Shown here: one piece after another, positions 61,546-64,000 of the stretch
How positions within the stretch are numbered: the first letter of the stretch is position 1
Layout of the letters: each line of letters begins with the position of its first letter
Source: an uncultured beta proteobacterium
GTDB lineage: Bacteria; Pseudomonadota; Gammaproteobacteria; Burkholderiales; Burkholderiaceae_C
Length of the DNA stretch: 64,000 bases
Assembly: GCA_903886275.1 (NCBI GenBank)
Contig: CAISLN010000040.1
Location: 62,001 to 126,000 of the forward strand
Direction: 5' to 3'
The notes under the pieces: generated by a model
Database searches by the model: none
What the model was told of the DNA's origin: nothing
What the model saw: the letters and a program-made list of their open reading frames with translations, nothing else
Made by a program: the position numbers and the translations under genes

Positions 61546-62315
61546 GCGCAGCGCAAGCCGTGGCCCTGATCGGCTTTGGCCAGGTGCGCCACCGCCGCCT
61601 CAAGCCGGTGGGCAACCGCTTTACCTACGGCACTTACTTCCTGATGCTGCCCCTGCGCAGCCTGCAACAAAACGGGCCCGGCGCCCTGGCGCGCAACCGG
61701 CGCGCAATGCTGAGCTTTTATGACAGTGACCATGGCGACGGTCGCGGTCCGGAACAGGGCGGCGCCCTGGCCTGGCTGGACCAGTTGCTGCAGGAGCAGG
61801 GCATTTTGGACGCCACTGGCGAGGTCTGGCTGCATACCTATCCGCGCGTGCTGGGCTTCAGCTTCAAGCCGGTCAGCTTTTGGTACTGCCATGCGGCCGA
61901 CGCCAGCCTGCGCGCTGTGGTGGCCGAGGTCAACAACACCTTTGGTCAGCGCCACTGCTACCTGCTGGACCGCCCCGCCTATGGCCAGGAGCTACGCGCC
62001 GACAAGGTGTTCCATGTGTCGCCGTTTTGTGCCGTAGAGGGCAGCTACCGCTTTCGCCTGATGTTCACACCCGCGCAGGACCGCACCGTGGCCCGCATCG
62101 ACTACGACGACGCCCAAGGCCCGCTCTTGGAGACCAGCGTCAGTGGCCGCCTGGAGCCGCTCACCCAGGCCAGCACCCGCCATGCCCTTTGGCATTACCC
62201 AGCCATGACCTGGAACGTGCTGGCGCGCATCCATTGGCAGGCCTTGAAGCTGTTTTTCAAACGTGCGCCGTTTTTCGGCAAGCCAGCGCTGCCCGCCTCT
62301 TTTGTGACCCGCTAA
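61542..62315 (+). CDS. DUF1365 family protein
   Basis: GFGQVRHRRLKPVGNRFTYGTYFLMLPL, VLGFSFKPVSFWYCHAADASLRAVVAEVNNTFG. Confidence 0.9.
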   Translation: MSAAQAVALIGFGQVRHRRLKPVGNRFTYGTYFLMLPLRSLQQNGPGALARNRRAMLSFYDSDHGDGRGPEQGGALAWLDQLLQEQGILDATGEVWLHTYPRVLGFSFKPVSFWYCHAADASLRAVVAEVNNTFGQRHCYLLDRPAYGQELRADKVFHVSPFCAVEGSYRFRLMFTPAQDRTVARIDYDDAQGPLLETSVSGRLEPLTQASTRHALWHYPAMTWNVLARIHWQALKLFFKRAPFFGKPALPASFVTR

Positions 62316-62327
62316 CGCATTGCCCCT

Positions 62328-63560
62328 ATGAACACCAACACCCTCACGAATACCGCAGGTTTTGTCCTGCCGCGCGGTACACCGGCGCCAGCGCGCACCG
62401 TCTTCAAACTGCTGCAGCGCCTGCGCCATGGCAGCCTGACGATCCAGTTGCCAGACGGTAGCATGCAGCGCTTTGGCGGTGAGGCATTGCCGCACGCAAC
62501 GCTTGCGCTGCACAACTGGAAGGGCTGCGCCGCAGCGCTCAAGTCGGGCGACATCGGCTTTGCCGAAAGCTACATCGCCGGCGACTGGAGCACGCCCAAC
62601 CTGACCGAGCTGCTGCGCGTGTTGGTGAAGAACCGCGCCGAGGTGGATGCGGTGATTTACGGCAGCTGGGCCGGGCGCCTGTTCTACCGCATCAAGCATT
62701 TGCTCCACCGCAACACACGCGCCAACAGCCAGAAAAACATCCACGCCCATTACGACCTGGGCAATGGCTTTTATGGCCTGTGGCTGGACGAGACCATGAA
62801 CTATTCCAGCGCCCTGTTCAACGGCGACAAGGCACAGCCCATGGCGCAAGCGCAGGAGGCCAAGGTGCGCCGCGCCCTGCTTGAGGCGGCCGTGAAGCCG
62901 GGCGACCGGGTGCTGGAAATCGGCTGCGGCTGGGGCGCACTGGCCGAGATGGCCACCACGGAAATGGGTGCCAGCATCACCGGCGTGACGCTGTCCACCG
63001 AGCAACTTGCCTATGCACAAGCGCGCATGCAGCGCCTGGGCGTGGCGCACATGGCGGAGTTGCGGCTGCAGGATTACCGCGACATTGGTGATGCGCCCTT
63101 TGATGCCATCTGCTCGATTGAGATGGTGGAGGCGGTGGGCCGAGAATACTGGCCGACCTACTTTGCAGCGGTGGCCAAGCTGCTCAAGCCGGGTGGACGG
63201 GCCTGCGTGCAAAGCATCGTCATCGACGACGCGCTCTACGAGCGCTACATAGGCTCCACCGACTTTATCCAGCAGTACATCTTCCCCGGTGGCTGCCTGC
63301 CCTGCCCGCGTGTGTTCCGTGAACAAGCAAAGGCCGCAGGTCTGGAGGTGGTGAACAGCCTGGCCTTTGGTGGCGATTACGCCGAGACCCTGCGCCGCTG
63401 GCGCGACCGCTTTTTGGCCCAGCGCAATGCCGTGCTGGCGAACGGTTTTGATGAACGCTTTATGCGCATCTGGGAGTTCTACCTGGCCTATTGCGAAGCC
63501 GCCTTCGACGAAGGCAATACCGATGTCGTGCAGTACACGCTGCGCAAGCCTTTGCTCTGA
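62328..63560 (+). CDS. cyclopropane-fatty-acyl-phospholipid synthase family methyltransferase
   Basis: HYDLGNGFYGLWLDETMNYSSALF, VLEIGCGWGALAEMA, SIEMVEAVG. Confidence 0.93.
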   Translation: MNTNTLTNTAGFVLPRGTPAPARTVFKLLQRLRHGSLTIQLPDGSMQRFGGEALPHATLALHNWKGCAAALKSGDIGFAESYIAGDWSTPNLTELLRVLVKNRAEVDAVIYGSWAGRLFYRIKHLLHRNTRANSQKNIHAHYDLGNGFYGLWLDETMNYSSALFNGDKAQPMAQAQEAKVRRALLEAAVKPGDRVLEIGCGWGALAEMATTEMGASITGVTLSTEQLAYAQARMQRLGVAHMAELRLQDYRDIGDAPFDAICSIEMVEAVGREYWPTYFAAVAKLLKPGGRACVQSIVIDDALYERYIGSTDFIQQYIFPGGCLPCPRVFREQAKAAGLEVVNSLAFGGDYAETLRRWRDRFLAQRNAVLANGFDERFMRIWEFYLAYCEAAFDEGNTDVVQYTLRKPLL

Positions 63561-63565
63561 GCGCC

Positions 63566-64000
63566 ATGCCACAAAGCCCGCACACCGAACGCCTGGGCTC
63601 CACCCGCCGCCAAGCCCTGCATTGGGGTGCAGGATGGGCGCTGGCCGGACTGGCCTTGGCACTGCCAGCCCATGGCGCGGCAGTGCAGGGGTCCACAGCA
63701 CTACCGGCCGAACTGCAAGAAGCGCTGCCAATGGCACAGGCGCTGGGCACGGCCAAGATGCGCTTTTTGGGCCTGGAGATTTACCAGGCCAGGCTGTGGG
63801 TGGGCAGCGGCTTTAACGCCAGCGTCTGGGCGCAATCACCCTTTGCGCTGGAGCTGACCTATGCACGCACCTTGAGCGGCCGGCTGATTGCCGAGCGCTC
63901 GCTCAAAGAGATGCGGCGCCAGGCCAACCTGGATGCGCAGCAGGAGGCTTCCTGGCTGGCGGACATGCTGTTGTCCTTCCCCGATGTGCGGAGCGGCGAC
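63566..64000 (+). CDS. chalcone isomerase-like domain protein, truncated by window end
   Basis: Open frame MPQSPHTERLGSTRRQALHWGAGWALAGLALALPAHG.. FLGLEIYQARLWVGSGF; signal-peptide-like start; no stop before 64000. Confidence 0.7.
   Translation, partial: MPQSPHTERLGSTRRQALHWGAGWALAGLALALPAHGAAVQGSTALPAELQEALPMAQALGTAKMRFLGLEIYQARLWVGSGFNASVWAQSPFALELTYARTLSGRLIAERSLKEMRRQANLDAQQEASWLADMLLSFPDVRSGD

Noticed and set aside
61992-63737. 581-aa - strand ORF antisense to DUF1365/Cfa genes
   Set aside because: Shadow ORF; the + strand genes have clear motifs and operon structure.
1-64000. CRISPR arrays, tRNA/rRNA genes, IS elements, prophage genes
   Set aside because: None seen: no regularly spaced repeats, no transposase or phage-like proteins in the ORF track, no recognisable tRNA T-arm context.

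Overview
GC-rich bacterial chromosome window. Gene content and protein style suggest Burkholderiales, probably Comamonadaceae; this is inferred from family resemblance and no search was run. It is densely coding, with about 54 CDS and no rRNA, tRNA or CRISPR array seen. Housekeeping blocks: pyrF-udg-rimI-tsaB; dacB; tsaC-purK-purE; purC-fba-pyk and pgk; azlCD; fmt-def-LysM-dprA-smg; secF-secD-yajC; fused indolepyruvate ferredoxin oxidoreductase; mltA, nitrilase, yhdP, glnE, hldE-C. Accessory blocks: a fadL / lipase-like lipoprotein / ompW divergon; a diguanylate cyclase next to a complete chemotaxis operon (cheB-cheD-cheR-mcp-cheW-PAS mcp-cheA-STAS-cheY plus a CheZ-like protein); and a flavoprotein/DUF1365/Cfa-like lipid-modification operon truncated by the window end. 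The strongest unexplained signal is a pair of divergently oriented hairpins in the 46.15-46.64 kb intergenic region. They share a 23/24-nt core but have different, mutually compensated stems. Other points of note: two operator-like palindromes around fadL/lipase, a 3 x 24-bp in-frame repeat in purK, a CheZ-like protein carrying a QDxxxQ motif, non-canonical NFxPY receptor tails, a degenerate HD-GYP-like protein, and an unlisted 44-aa membrane ORF starting head-to-head with mltA.
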